This document shows, in pieces, positions 26,377 to 34,176 of a DNA stretch of 64,000 bases. The stretch's first letter is position 1; every line of letters begins with the position of its first letter. Origin of the DNA: Nanohaloarchaea archaeon B1-Br10_U2g1. Lineage in GTDB: Archaea > Nanohalarchaeota > Nanosalinia > Nanosalinales > Nanosalinaceae. The DNA is taken from the NCBI GenBank assembly GCA_001563875.1, contig LKMN01000002.1, positions 1-64,000 of the forward strand. The letters run 5' to 3'. Position numbers and translations under genes: made by a program. The notes under the pieces were generated by a model. The model had not been told where the DNA came from, made no database searches, and saw only the letters and a list, made by a program, of their open reading frames with translations.

Positions 26377-26718
26377 ATGGTAAACATACCAGATGAAGTC
26401 GAGGTATCTGAACTACCTTTCACTCATGCAAGAGTAAAAAGGATGGTTAGAGAAAAAGCAGATGACGGACAGTACGTCCGAAGCGAAGTGTACTACGGTT
26501 TAAACCTTTTACTGGGCGAGATTGCTGATGAGATAATTGAGAGGATGATGAACACCGAGTCCGCTTATGTAGAGAAGTACGATCTTGACAGAGCGTCAAG
26601 AAAGTACGAGAAGGTTGAAAACATTATCAAAGAGAAGGAAAGAGTTTCACGCAAGCTTGATGCTCTAGCAGCAGATGTAGAACATCTGTCTCGCGAAGTA
26701 CAACAAGCAGACCACTAG
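26377..26718 (+). CDS. histone-fold protein with C-terminal helical (coiled-coil) extension
   Basis: Residues about 10-78 align by eye with archaeal histones: an ELPF start like the ELPIAP of HMf histones, a first helix THARVKRMVREKA, a short loop-strand (GQYVRS), a long central helix (EVYYGLNLLLGEIADEIIERMM), then a third helix beginning KYDLDRASRKYEKV. The Arg-Thr pair that anchors DNA in classical histones is not conserved. After the fold there is an extra helix of about 35 residues (NIIKEKERVSRKLDALAADVEHLSREV) with heptad character. The length of 113 contrasts with about 67 for HMf-type histones. DNA binding or bridging is inferred. A CTTAAAAG box lies about 35 nt before the ATG, and a hairpin follows the stop. 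Confidence 0.6.
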   Translation: MVNIPDEVEVSELPFTHARVKRMVREKADDGQYVRSEVYYGLNLLLGEIADEIIERMMNTESAYVEKYDLDRASRKYEKVENIIKEKERVSRKLDALAADVEHLSREVQQADH

Positions 26719-26719
26719 A

Positions 26720-26742
26720 AAAGAGGGTTTCAAAACCTCTTT
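26720..26742 (+). terminator. hairpin after the histone-fold gene
   Basis: A perfect 7-bp stem, AAAGAGG (26720-26726) with CCTCTTT (26736-26742), begins two bases after the stop codon, with a 9-nt loop. The sequence after it is pyrimidine-rich. It probably ends or stabilises the short histone-fold mRNA. Confidence 0.5.
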
Positions 26743-26835
26743 CTATCTCGTATTCTTACTGATTTTGTTATTATCTTTAGGTTGAACTGATTGGCCTTTA
26801 TCTCTTAGAAATGGTTTCACTGAGCTCTCGTAAAA

Positions 26836-26854
26836 TTTATAACAGCGTTATAAA
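26836..26854 (+). promoter_or_regulatory. perfect inverted repeat overlapping the TATA box of the HTH gene
   Basis: TTTATAAC, spacer AGC, GTTATAAA form a perfect 8-bp inverted repeat with a 3-bp spacer. Each arm is itself a TATA-like sequence. It lies about 40-58 nt upstream of the regulator's ATG (26894); transcription would start about 26875 and leave a short leader with the GAGGT ribosome binding site. A dimeric repressor bound here would occlude TBP, so autoregulation by the adjacent HTH protein is likely (inference). Confidence 0.6.
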
Positions 26855-26893
26855 AAGTAGGTTCTGAAAAAGCTTATAGAGGTAAAAGGAAGA

Positions 26894-27238
26894 ATGAGGT
26901 TCGAATCCGAAGTTGTCGCAGAAAACATACTTCCCGCCATAAGAAAGATACTGGCAGTCTCTCTGAGCACAGACTACGGTCTCACCCAGAGAGATATCTC
27001 TCAGAAACTCGCAGTTACACAACCCGCCGTAAGCCAGTATCTAAAAGGAAAAAGGGCAGACAAAAATGTGGTAGAAAAACTTGAGGATGACCCTCAAATC
27101 AATATACTTATAGAAGACGCAGTAGCCAAAGCCGCAAAAGATGAGGACTTCTCAGACGAGATAAGACAGATAATACAGACCTCAAGAGACAAAGGGTTGT
27201 TCAAGGAAAAGTTTAGAGACACCAAACGCTGCCTCTAA
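26894..27238 (+). CDS. HTH transcriptional regulator (XRE/ThiR-like winged type)
   Basis: A 114-residue DNA-binding protein. The helix-turn-helix is clear at about 33-58: LTQRDISQKLAVTQPAVSQYLKGKR, the motif seen in archaeal ThiN-linked and XRE-like regulators. It is followed by an acidic helical domain (about 65-105), probably for dimerisation, and no ligand domain is present. A ribosome binding site GAGGT precedes the ATG. A perfect palindrome overlies its own TATA box. The gene converges on the large surface-protein gene with four bases of overlap. Targets are unknown. Confidence 0.85.
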   Translation: MRFESEVVAENILPAIRKILAVSLSTDYGLTQRDISQKLAVTQPAVSQYLKGKRADKNVVEKLEDDPQINILIEDAVAKAAKDEDFSDEIRQIIQTSRDKGLFKEKFRDTKRCL

Positions 27239-29373
27239 TCCCTAAAACCGTCCCAAGAGAACTCTTCAGCCTCATCTTCATTCTTCAGAACAGCGTTTAC
27301 ACGGCTCTCAATACCTTCCAAAGAGTTTACGGAGATATCTGAATCGACAACGCTTTCAAGATCAAAGTCATACTCCTCACTGTAGGCGAAAAATCCTACA
27401 GCACCTATACCACCTACTCCAATTAGGACCAGCAATACCATCAACATTCTTGTACGCTGGGAGGAAATATGATCTGATCTGACCTCTTCATAGGTCTGTT
27501 CTGCCTCTGAGAAGTCAGAGCTTATACCTGAAAGTGCTTCATCAGCCTTATAGTACTCACCATCTTCAATAGCTCTTTCAGCTTCATCCATTCTCTCTTC
27601 AAAGGATGCCATAGCTGCCTCTGCTTCTTCAGATCTCTCTTCAGAGAGGCCGTCCTCTTCAAGCTCTGTAATATTAGATCTCAGAGCGTCAAGACTTTGA
27701 TCGTGACCTGAGAACTGTTGATCAATCTCCTGTTTCTGGTCCTCGTTCGCAGTTACCAAAAGCTCCGACTCAGCACTGTATGAAGGACCTTCAGAGGATA
27801 TCTCTAAATCATGAGAACCTAAATCTTCATCCTCAGTTTCAATCTCCCAAGTCAAGGACACCACACTACCATTATCAAGATGTGAAACAGTTTCGGACTG
27901 GTTGAATATATCCTCAACATGACCTTCAATCTCCAGATCTTCTATTATGAACATTCCTGTGTTTTCAACACTTAAGTCAAAATCTCCTGTACTTCCCGCT
28001 TCTACCTCAAACTGTTCAGGAGTATCTATCTCTACTTCAGGACCATCATCAGGATAGTACTCAAAGTCTAGATTCTGTGGTGTGCTCCACTGACCTAGAT
28101 TGTCTTGCGCTCTAACATATAGTGTGTGTTCACCATCATCAAGTTCTGAAGGATCTATATCTAGACTTATTGTTCCGTCAGACTCGCTTGACCTCGTTCC
28201 GTCACCTGCACCATCAAAATCAAAGTAGTACTCTACCTGATCTACTCCGGAAGTATCATCCAAAGCCTCAAACTCTACCTCAAACTCATCATTGAAAATA
28301 TAGTGTCCTGATACCGTATCAAGATCCAAGACTGTTGGAGGACTACCGTCAAAAGTATATTCTTCGGAATCACTTTCCTCGCAGTGACCGGCCTCATCAC
28401 AGACCTCTACGTAGATATCTACGGTAGAATCACCGTAATCCGACATATCAACATCACAGTAGAACTCTACTTCATCTTCACCATCTAAGCTTTCGAAACC
28501 GTCGCTATCAATCTCATCATCTGAATCATCTTTACATATAACTTCTTTTTCAGATACCTCATCACCTGTCTCATACACAGTTATCTCAAGTTCTTCATTG
28601 TAGTCGTCTTCAAACTCGTCTTCAGTGTATAAGCCTCCACTTGGATCAAAGTCGACATCTTCATCCCCTTCGAAACTGGTTGTTACTGTGAAACTCCATT
28701 CGTCATCCCATTCCTCATCCTCCCAGTTACCTCTATCGTTTCCCAAAGTGTCGTTAACCCACCATTCAACATAGTAGGTTTCTGTATCATTAAGGTCGGT
28801 ATCGAGTTCCGGATTATCTGTCTCTCCAAAGGTATAGTCAACCAGGTCTTCTCTATCACTGTCCTCATAGACCGTTAAGTTAGTGTAATGGACTCCAGAA
28901 CGGTCATCCTCAAACTCCGCTTCGACTGTCGGAGAATCATCCGATATGTATTCACCGTTGCTAGGACTTTTAGAATCAATTACGGGCCCTGTTTTGTCAA
29001 GGGTAACCTCTATTGTTTGATTCCTGTCTGTATTGTTGATATTGGTTGCGTTAAGATAATATTCTCCGGAAGATTCAGTATCTTCCCATGTAGGTGTGAC
29101 GTAGCCATCCTCATCAATCTGTTCAACACTTATCTCCTCCCAAGTTTCATTGTCTTCACTGAAAGTCACGTTTATCTCTTCGTTCTCGTCACCCTCTTCT
29201 TCAATTACTCCTGCTGGATCTGAAATATTGAAATCAGGAGTATCAGGAATGAATTCTCCGTCTTCAGGCTCTATCCACTCAAGTTCATCTTCTGCAGATC
29301 CTAGTCCTAGTAATAGCGTGGTGATTATGAGAAATGTTGTAAGTCGTAATGCTTTACGGTTGAGAATGGTCAA
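27235..29373 (-). CDS. membrane-anchored surface protein with Ig-like domains and stalk
   Basis: A 712-residue exported protein with TTG as its only good start. A Sec signal peptide (LTTFLIITTLLLGLGSA, about 10-27) is followed by very acidic Ig-like beta domains with the DxTGPV/DDTSGV pattern of bacterial and archaeal Ig-like repeats (at about residues 128, 155 and 370), a CARDB-like domain (about 450-540; VEAGSTGDFDLSVENTG), a coiled-coil stalk (about 560-630), one membrane helix (about 640-660) and a cytoplasmic tail of about 50 residues. At least eight N-glycosylation sequons (NVT, NAT, NNT, NQT, NLT, NDT, NQS, NGS) are seen. It could be an S-layer component or a contact protein for the host cell; both are inferences. 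Confidence 0.8.
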   Translation of the reverse strand: MTILNRKALRLTTFLIITTLLLGLGSAEDELEWIEPEDGEFIPDTPDFNISDPAGVIEEEGDENEEINVTFSEDNETWEEISVEQIDEDGYVTPTWEDTESSGEYYLNATNINNTDRNQTIEVTLDKTGPVIDSKSPSNGEYISDDSPTVEAEFEDDRSGVHYTNLTVYEDSDREDLVDYTFGETDNPELDTDLNDTETYYVEWWVNDTLGNDRGNWEDEEWDDEWSFTVTTSFEGDEDVDFDPSGGLYTEDEFEDDYNEELEITVYETGDEVSEKEVICKDDSDDEIDSDGFESLDGEDEVEFYCDVDMSDYGDSTVDIYVEVCDEAGHCEESDSEEYTFDGSPPTVLDLDTVSGHYIFNDEFEVEFEALDDTSGVDQVEYYFDFDGAGDGTRSSESDGTISLDIDPSELDDGEHTLYVRAQDNLGQWSTPQNLDFEYYPDDGPEVEIDTPEQFEVEAGSTGDFDLSVENTGMFIIEDLEIEGHVEDIFNQSETVSHLDNGSVVSLTWEIETEDEDLGSHDLEISSEGPSYSAESELLVTANEDQKQEIDQQFSGHDQSLDALRSNITELEEDGLSEERSEEAEAAMASFEERMDEAERAIEDGEYYKADEALSGISSDFSEAEQTYEEVRSDHISSQRTRMLMVLLVLIGVGGIGAVGFFAYSEEYDFDLESVVDSDISVNSLEGIESRVNAVLKNEDEAEEFSWDGFRD

Positions 29374-29452
29374 TCACTATTTATTCGATGGGATTCGAAT
29401 GTTTAAGTAAATTTTTCGGTGAGGACAGGCTTTTTTCTTCCCTGTTTCAGGT

Positions 29453-30055
29453 TCACCGGTTTTGGCTTTGAAGGAACTGTTCCAGGTCGTTCAGAGATGT
29501 AGTGTATCCTCCTTCAGACGATTTTGCAGTGACTATTCCATGTATATCGTCTTCTTGATCTACTAGAGGTCCGCCACTGTTTCCTGGCCGAATCTCTGCA
29601 TCTGTGAAAACCATGTCTGTAAATACTTTGTTCTCTTGTTGAAGCTCTAAGGTTACTCCTGTTTCTAGTACTTTTCCTTCTGTTATATCGAGTTCGGACG
29701 CGTATGGATAACCTATAGCTGCTACTTCTTGGTTTACCGTTGTTTCATCAGCAAGCTCCAACGGTTGTAACTGCTCAGGTATATCTGCCTCCAGCAAGGC
29801 TAGATCGGTAGAGCTTTCTCCCGCTAGGTTGTCGGCCTCAACAGTCTCTCCTGTACTGAAAGCTACCTCTAAATCTTCTGAGTCCTCAACAACATGGTAA
29901 GAAGTTATGATATAGTCTTCATAGATTACTCCGGATCCGAACTCGTGGTCTCCTTGGTTGACCAGAACTATTGAGTCTGCGGCGTCTTCAAAGCTTGCTT
30001 CCGCGGCGACCGACATTAAAAAAATCGGTATCAGAACCAGTAGAGCCTTCTTCAT
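29453..30055 (-). CDS. secreted trypsin-like serine protease (S1C type, no PDZ)
   Basis: A 200-residue protein with a Sec signal peptide (about 1-20, ending AEAS) and a chymotrypsin-fold domain. The triad is intact: His in TSYHVV (about 54), Asp in STDLALL (about 84) and Ser in GNSGGPL (about 160). There is no PDZ domain, unlike DegP. The mature enzyme would act outside the membrane. It is encoded just upstream of, and in the same direction as, the large surface protein (79-nt gap), so that protein could be a substrate or co-expressed partner; this is inference. Confidence 0.87.
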   Translation of the reverse strand: MKKALLVLIPIFLMSVAAEASFEDAADSIVLVNQGDHEFGSGVIYEDYIITSYHVVEDSEDLEVAFSTGETVEADNLAGESSTDLALLEADIPEQLQPLELADETTVNQEVAAIGYPYASELDITEGKVLETGVTLELQQENKVFTDMVFTDAEIRPGNSGGPLVDQEDDIHGIVTAKSSEGGYTTSLNDLEQFLQSQNR

Positions 30056-30094
30056 AGGACGGAAATAGACATTGAGCCTTGAAATACAGTTATG

Positions 30095-31498
30095 TTATTC
30101 TCTGACATCTTCGAATCTCTGGATAGATTTCTCTCTCTGTTGGGAGTGGTCAACTATAGGTCTTGGATAGTCTTCTCCTATCTCGCATCCGGACTCTTCC
30201 TGTATCTCTTCAGGCATTTCAAACGGTTTATGGATATGCTCTTTTGGTACGTCTCCCAGCTCCGGAACCCATCTCCGTATATACTTCCCGTCAGGATCGT
30301 ATCTTTCTCCCTGTGTCCAAGGATTGAAAACCCGGAAGTATGGCTGTGCATCGGTACCTATACTGTATGCCCACTGTATTCCTCCCACCATTGAAGCTAG
30401 CTCCGCGTCTACGAACACTCTACTGAAGTAGCTGTGTAGATCTCTCCAGTCTAGCCACAAATCCTTACATGCAAAACTAGTTGTAACCATTCTAAGCCGG
30501 TTGTGCATCCAGCCTGTTTCTTTTAACTGTCTCATTCCTGCGTCAACAAACGGAAAACCTGTTTTACCGTTCACAAATCTTTTCCAGTCTTCCGACGCCT
30601 GTTTCTTCGTTCTCCATTCGATATCTTGGTACTGTTTTTGGAAGGGCTGGTTCACGGTTTCGGGATAGTTCCATAGCAGCTGCAGGTAGAAGTCTCTCCA
30701 GGCCAGTTCCTCTTGCCATGTTTTGGGTCCCTCAGAGTCCGGATTCCTCGCCTTCATTCTTTCAGCCATCCAGAACACCTCTCTGATGCTTACTGTTCCA
30801 AACTTTAGATGCGGCGATAGCTTGCTGGTAGAGTCCTTCCATGCGTAGTCTCTGTCCGAGTCGTAATCAGAGATTTTCTCTTTGAACCTCTCCATACGCT
30901 CTAAGCCTTTTTTTCGGCCTCCTTCCCATACATTCATTCCTGGATCTTCAAATCCTAGCTCTTGAAGCGAAGGAAGTTGATCAGACTCTACGTCCGGTAC
31001 AGCATATTTGGAGGGTTTTTGCGGTCTTCTTTTCTGCTTGTCAAACCATTTCTTTGCGTAGTAGCTGTATACCTTGTAAGGGTCTCCGGAGTTGGTTAGT
31101 ATCTCTCTCTTCTCAAACATTACGTTATCTTTGAAGGTTTCAACTTCTACGGAAAGGTTTTCTCTGACTTCTCTGTCTCTTCTCTTCGAGTAAGGCGAGT
31201 AGTCTCTATTGAAGTAAATTTTTTCTGGGTTCAGCTCTTCCACGATTTTTCCAACCTGTTCTACAGGTTTACCTTTTCTTAGAACTAGGTCTTTTCCTTT
31301 GTCCTGTAGATTCTGTCTAAGTCTCTGTACAGAGTCTCTCCAGAACTTTACACGAGGATAACCTAGGTCAGCGTTTTCGAAGTAGCTGTCATCAACAACG
31401 TAGAAAGGTACAACCTCCTCATACTCTTCTGAAGCCTGTACTAAAGCGGTGTTGTCTTCTTCTCGAAGCGATCTCCGGATCCAAACTACAGCAGTCAC
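30095..31498 (-). CDS. phrB: deoxyribodipyrimidine photolyase
   Basis: A 467-residue class I-type photolyase/cryptochrome that repairs cyclobutane pyrimidine dimers with light. The N-terminal alpha/beta antenna domain starts VVWIRRSLREEDNTAL. The FAD-binding helical domain shows TSKLSPHLKFGTVS, the WQEELAWRDFY stretch, and FPFVDAGMRQLKETGWMHNR with the conserved Asp and Trp residues; GTDAQPYFRVFNP is also present. The start codon is GTG, with a TATA-like TGTAAAAG on the minus strand (31520-31527) about 26 nt before it (leaderless). Photoprotection suits a sunlit brine habitat. Whether the antenna cofactor is F420, FAD or MTHF cannot be told. Confidence 0.95.
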   Translation of the reverse strand: MTAVVWIRRSLREEDNTALVQASEEYEEVVPFYVVDDSYFENADLGYPRVKFWRDSVQRLRQNLQDKGKDLVLRKGKPVEQVGKIVEELNPEKIYFNRDYSPYSKRRDREVRENLSVEVETFKDNVMFEKREILTNSGDPYKVYSYYAKKWFDKQKRRPQKPSKYAVPDVESDQLPSLQELGFEDPGMNVWEGGRKKGLERMERFKEKISDYDSDRDYAWKDSTSKLSPHLKFGTVSIREVFWMAERMKARNPDSEGPKTWQEELAWRDFYLQLLWNYPETVNQPFQKQYQDIEWRTKKQASEDWKRFVNGKTGFPFVDAGMRQLKETGWMHNRLRMVTTSFACKDLWLDWRDLHSYFSRVFVDAELASMVGGIQWAYSIGTDAQPYFRVFNPWTQGERYDPDGKYIRRWVPELGDVPKEHIHKPFEMPEEIQEESGCEIGEDYPRPIVDHSQQREKSIQRFEDVRE

Positions 31499-31532
31499 GT
31501 ATGAAGAATTGGGTGCTAAGCTTTTACAGTTA

Positions 31533-32192
31533 TTACTGGTGTTTGAAGTACTTATTGAGCTGTTCTTTTCTGTCCGAAGGACCTACCAGAAGAAGGTTGT
31601 CCCCTACATCAAGACCTACGTTCATATCCTTGGTTATAGTCTTACCTCCCTGAAGTATAGATACGATCTTGAAACGTTCAGGAAAAGAGTCTTCTCCTGT
31701 TATCTCGTCGACAGTTTTACCTCTAAGATCAGAGTTCTTCCTTACAGAAGCCTTTACAACCTCGTTTTCCTCCGAAAGGTTAGCAAGCTTCACAAGGTAG
31801 GGATGCTCTATACTGCTCATAAACTCTGAAAGCATCAGACCTGTATGCGCTATAGTTTCGGCCTCTATCAGTTCAAAGGCCTCCATATACTCGTCGTTGA
31901 CAACCTTGGATATAACTTTAGGAACGCCGTACTTCTTCGCTAAGGAACAGACAACCATGTTCTCGTTATCATTGTTTAAAACAGATATAAGCGCGTCGGC
32001 CTCGGTTACTCCCGCATCCTCTAAAGCGGAAAGGGTTGCAGGATCTTTGTTTATCACTGTTGCTCCTGAAGACGCGTACAATCTTTCACATTTATCCTGA
32101 TCCTCATCTATAACCACTACGTCATGCCTGTCCTCAAGCTGTTTGACAAGCCTTCTTCCAAGAGTGGTTATCCCTGATACGATTATGTACAT
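31533..32192 (-). CDS. trkA: TrkA regulatory subunit of K+ uptake
   Basis: A 219-residue RCK protein: a Rossmann domain (residues 1-130, starting MYIIVSGITTLGRRL with part of the Gly-rich loop, and VVIDEDQDKC with the acidic residue that binds NAD ribose) and a C-terminal TrkA-C domain (about 140-215). It gates TrkH in response to nucleotides. It is encoded two bases after trkH. High K+ uptake is expected of salt-in halophiles. Confidence 0.94.
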   Translation of the reverse strand: MYIIVSGITTLGRRLVKQLEDRHDVVVIDEDQDKCERLYASSGATVINKDPATLSALEDAGVTEADALISVLNNDNENMVVCSLAKKYGVPKVISKVVNDEYMEAFELIEAETIAHTGLMLSEFMSSIEHPYLVKLANLSEENEVVKASVRKNSDLRGKTVDEITGEDSFPERFKIVSILQGGKTITKDMNVGLDVGDNLLLVGPSDRKEQLNKYFKHQ

Positions 32193-32194
32193 CT

Positions 32195-33643
32195 CTATTC
32201 AGAGTCTTTGAACAGCTCGCTATTAAATATTGCCAGAAGCGGTATCATCTCAAGTCTTCCCGCAATCATGACTATAATCCATGTAAACTTGGTGACAGCG
32301 GAGAGATCAACCATTTCACTACCCTCCATGTAGACCGGTCCCATGTTCCCTGCCGCGGAAACCGTCCCTGACAACGCCGCCATAAGATTTGTGCCCTCGG
32401 CGTAAAGCACGATAAGCGTTCCTAAGAAGATTATGGATACCCAGCTGAAGAACAGTACTGAGATCGTTCTTATCATAGAGCTGTCCAGTATCTCTCCGTC
32501 TATCTTCACCTCGTTAATAGCCGACTTAGGAAGCTTGTATGATCTCAAATGTGTTCTGAGAAGCTCTATCATAGCTTTCAAACGGAAAATCTTGAAACCT
32601 CCTGAAGTCGATCCAAGAGAGCCTCCTACAAACATTACGCCTATGAATGCTGCCTGTAAGCCAACTGTAAGCGATGTAAGTGTTATAGTTGAGTGTCCTG
32701 TTGAGGAAACCACTGCTGCAGACGTGAAAACTCCATCAAAAACCGCTCTCTCCGGTGTAAAGCCCTGACGAATCAGCTCAAAACAGGTAAGCACAGACAT
32801 AACTAGGAAAACCTTGAAGTAGAGCTTGAACTCTGCGCTTCTAAGGAATGATCCGTAATCCGTTCTAAGGAACCTGTAAAGAAGTACGAAGTTAACACCT
32901 CCCAGAAACATTAAGAGAATTGTAGCAGCTTCTATAGGAGTAGAGTTGAATCCTGCTATGCTTTCACCCATTGTAGAAAACCCTCCTGTCGAAATTCCGG
33001 AGAAAGAATGTAGAACAGAATCGAATGCCGGCATACCAAGCAGCACGTAGATACCTGCAAACAAGGCAGTTATGAAACCGTAAACTCTCCATAAGTCAGC
33101 TATGGATTTTGTCAGAGAAGGTCTTATAGAACCTGCATCTGTTTTATGGGACTCGGCAGAGTAAAGACTTCTTGTTGCAGCACCAGACTCTCTAATAACC
33201 ACTATGAAGAATGTTAGTATCCCTAAACCTCCTATCCACTGCATGAAAGATCTCCAGAAAAGTATTGAACTTGGTAAGGTCTCTGGTGCTAAAACTATAG
33301 ATATTCCTGTAGTTGTGAGACCGGCTGTAGCCTCAAAGACCGCATCTATTATATTTAAGTGTGTTAGAAATGGTATTGCTCCGAATACAACCGCAAGCAC
33401 CCATCCAAGAACCGTGGCAAACATCGCCTCGGATATATCCGGATTTCTAGAGCTTTCACCCTGTTTACCAGACATATAGATTGAATATCCCAGCACTAAA
33501 GAGGAGACGGAGGCAACTATAAATCCCGAGATCTGAGCCAGACTTTCTCCATAGTAAACACCGACTATTATTGGCAGAGCTACTAAAACAGCGAAAATCT
33601 GGAGGAAAGCACCTACAATCCTCAGAATTACCGAGCTCCTCAT
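32195..33643 (-). CDS. trkH: TrkH K+ transporter
   Basis: A 482-residue K+ translocating subunit with about ten or more membrane helices. The four selectivity-filter loops are recognisable: TTTGIS (about 111), STGGFS (about 219), STGHST (about 315) and AAGNMG (about 435). It forms an operon with trkA. It is divergent from the ribosomal protein S6e gene across a 123-bp region. Confidence 0.94.
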   Translation of the reverse strand: MRSSVILRIVGAFLQIFAVLVALPIIVGVYYGESLAQISGFIVASVSSLVLGYSIYMSGKQGESSRNPDISEAMFATVLGWVLAVVFGAIPFLTHLNIIDAVFEATAGLTTTGISIVLAPETLPSSILFWRSFMQWIGGLGILTFFIVVIRESGAATRSLYSAESHKTDAGSIRPSLTKSIADLWRVYGFITALFAGIYVLLGMPAFDSVLHSFSGISTGGFSTMGESIAGFNSTPIEAATILLMFLGGVNFVLLYRFLRTDYGSFLRSAEFKLYFKVFLVMSVLTCFELIRQGFTPERAVFDGVFTSAAVVSSTGHSTITLTSLTVGLQAAFIGVMFVGGSLGSTSGGFKIFRLKAMIELLRTHLRSYKLPKSAINEVKIDGEILDSSMIRTISVLFFSWVSIIFLGTLIVLYAEGTNLMAALSGTVSAAGNMGPVYMEGSEMVDLSAVTKFTWIIVMIAGRLEMIPLLAIFNSELFKDSE

Positions 33644-33695
33644 AACTACGGCTTAGAATTTCTCTGAATAAAAAGGGTGTTCGAGACGAAAGATG

Positions 33696-33703
33696 TTTAT
33701 AAA
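33696..33703 (+). promoter_or_regulatory. TATA box of the S6e-eIF2 gamma unit
   Basis: TTTATAAA, a consensus-like archaeal TATA box, lies 64-71 nt before the S6e ATG at 33767. Transcription from about 33726 gives a leader of about 40 nt that contains a 5-bp stem (TGCTC 33726-33730 with GAGCA 33747-33751) just before the AAAGGTGA ribosome binding site. Confidence 0.6.
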
Positions 33704-33766
33704 GTTTGTATACGCATCTCCGAACTGCTCGGAACGAAAACTGACTGAGCAAAGGTGAAACTAATA

Positions 33767-34138
33767 ATGAAGATTACAGTAGGAGATACAGACGGTAAAA
33801 CACACCAAATCGAACTAGAAGAAAGCTCAAAAGTAGTTGGAAAGAAGATTGGAGACAGCTTTGAAGGAGGAATAGTAGGCTTAGACGGCTACAAACTTGA
33901 GATAACCGGTGGAAGCGACAAACAAGGGTTCCCTATGAGAGAAAGTATCGAAGGAACAGGTAGAAGAAGTATACTACTCAAAAAAGGATCCGGAATAGAC
34001 GAGGAAGAAAACGTTAGAAAGAGAAAAACCGTTAGAGGAAACACAGTCTCCGACGAAATAGAACAGCTAAACACCAAAGTTGTAGAAGAAGGAAATGAAT
34101 CTGTAGAAGATCTTCTATCAGAAGAGGAAGAGGAGTAA
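33767..34138 (+). CDS. rps6e: ribosomal protein eS6
   Basis: The 123-residue protein begins MKITVGDTDGKTHQIELEE and carries the S6e core (VGKKIGDSFEGG, GSDKQGFPMR, RKRKTVRGNTV). ATG 33767 is preceded by AAAGGTGA at good spacing; a GTG at 33755 would overlap that ribosome binding site and adds a non-conserved tail. First gene of the archaeal S6e-eIF2 gamma-PIN-Rpo7 supercluster. Confidence 0.94.
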   Translation: MKITVGDTDGKTHQIELEESSKVVGKKIGDSFEGGIVGLDGYKLEITGGSDKQGFPMRESIEGTGRRSILLKKGSGIDEEENVRKRKTVRGNTVSDEIEQLNTKVVEEGNESVEDLLSEEEEE

Positions 34139-34141
34139 AAA

Positions 34142-34163
34142 CCTTTTCAACCCTGTAAAAAGG
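34142..34163 (+). promoter_or_regulatory. hairpin that may hide the eIF2 gamma ribosome binding site
   Basis: CCTTTT (34142-34147) can pair with AAAAGG (34158-34163), and the 3' arm includes the AAGGAG ribosome binding site of the following gene (ATG 34177). The stem could either end the S6e transcript or control access to the site. The stem is short and AT-rich, so this is weak. Confidence 0.25.
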
Positions 34164-34176
34164 AGTTAAAACTATA

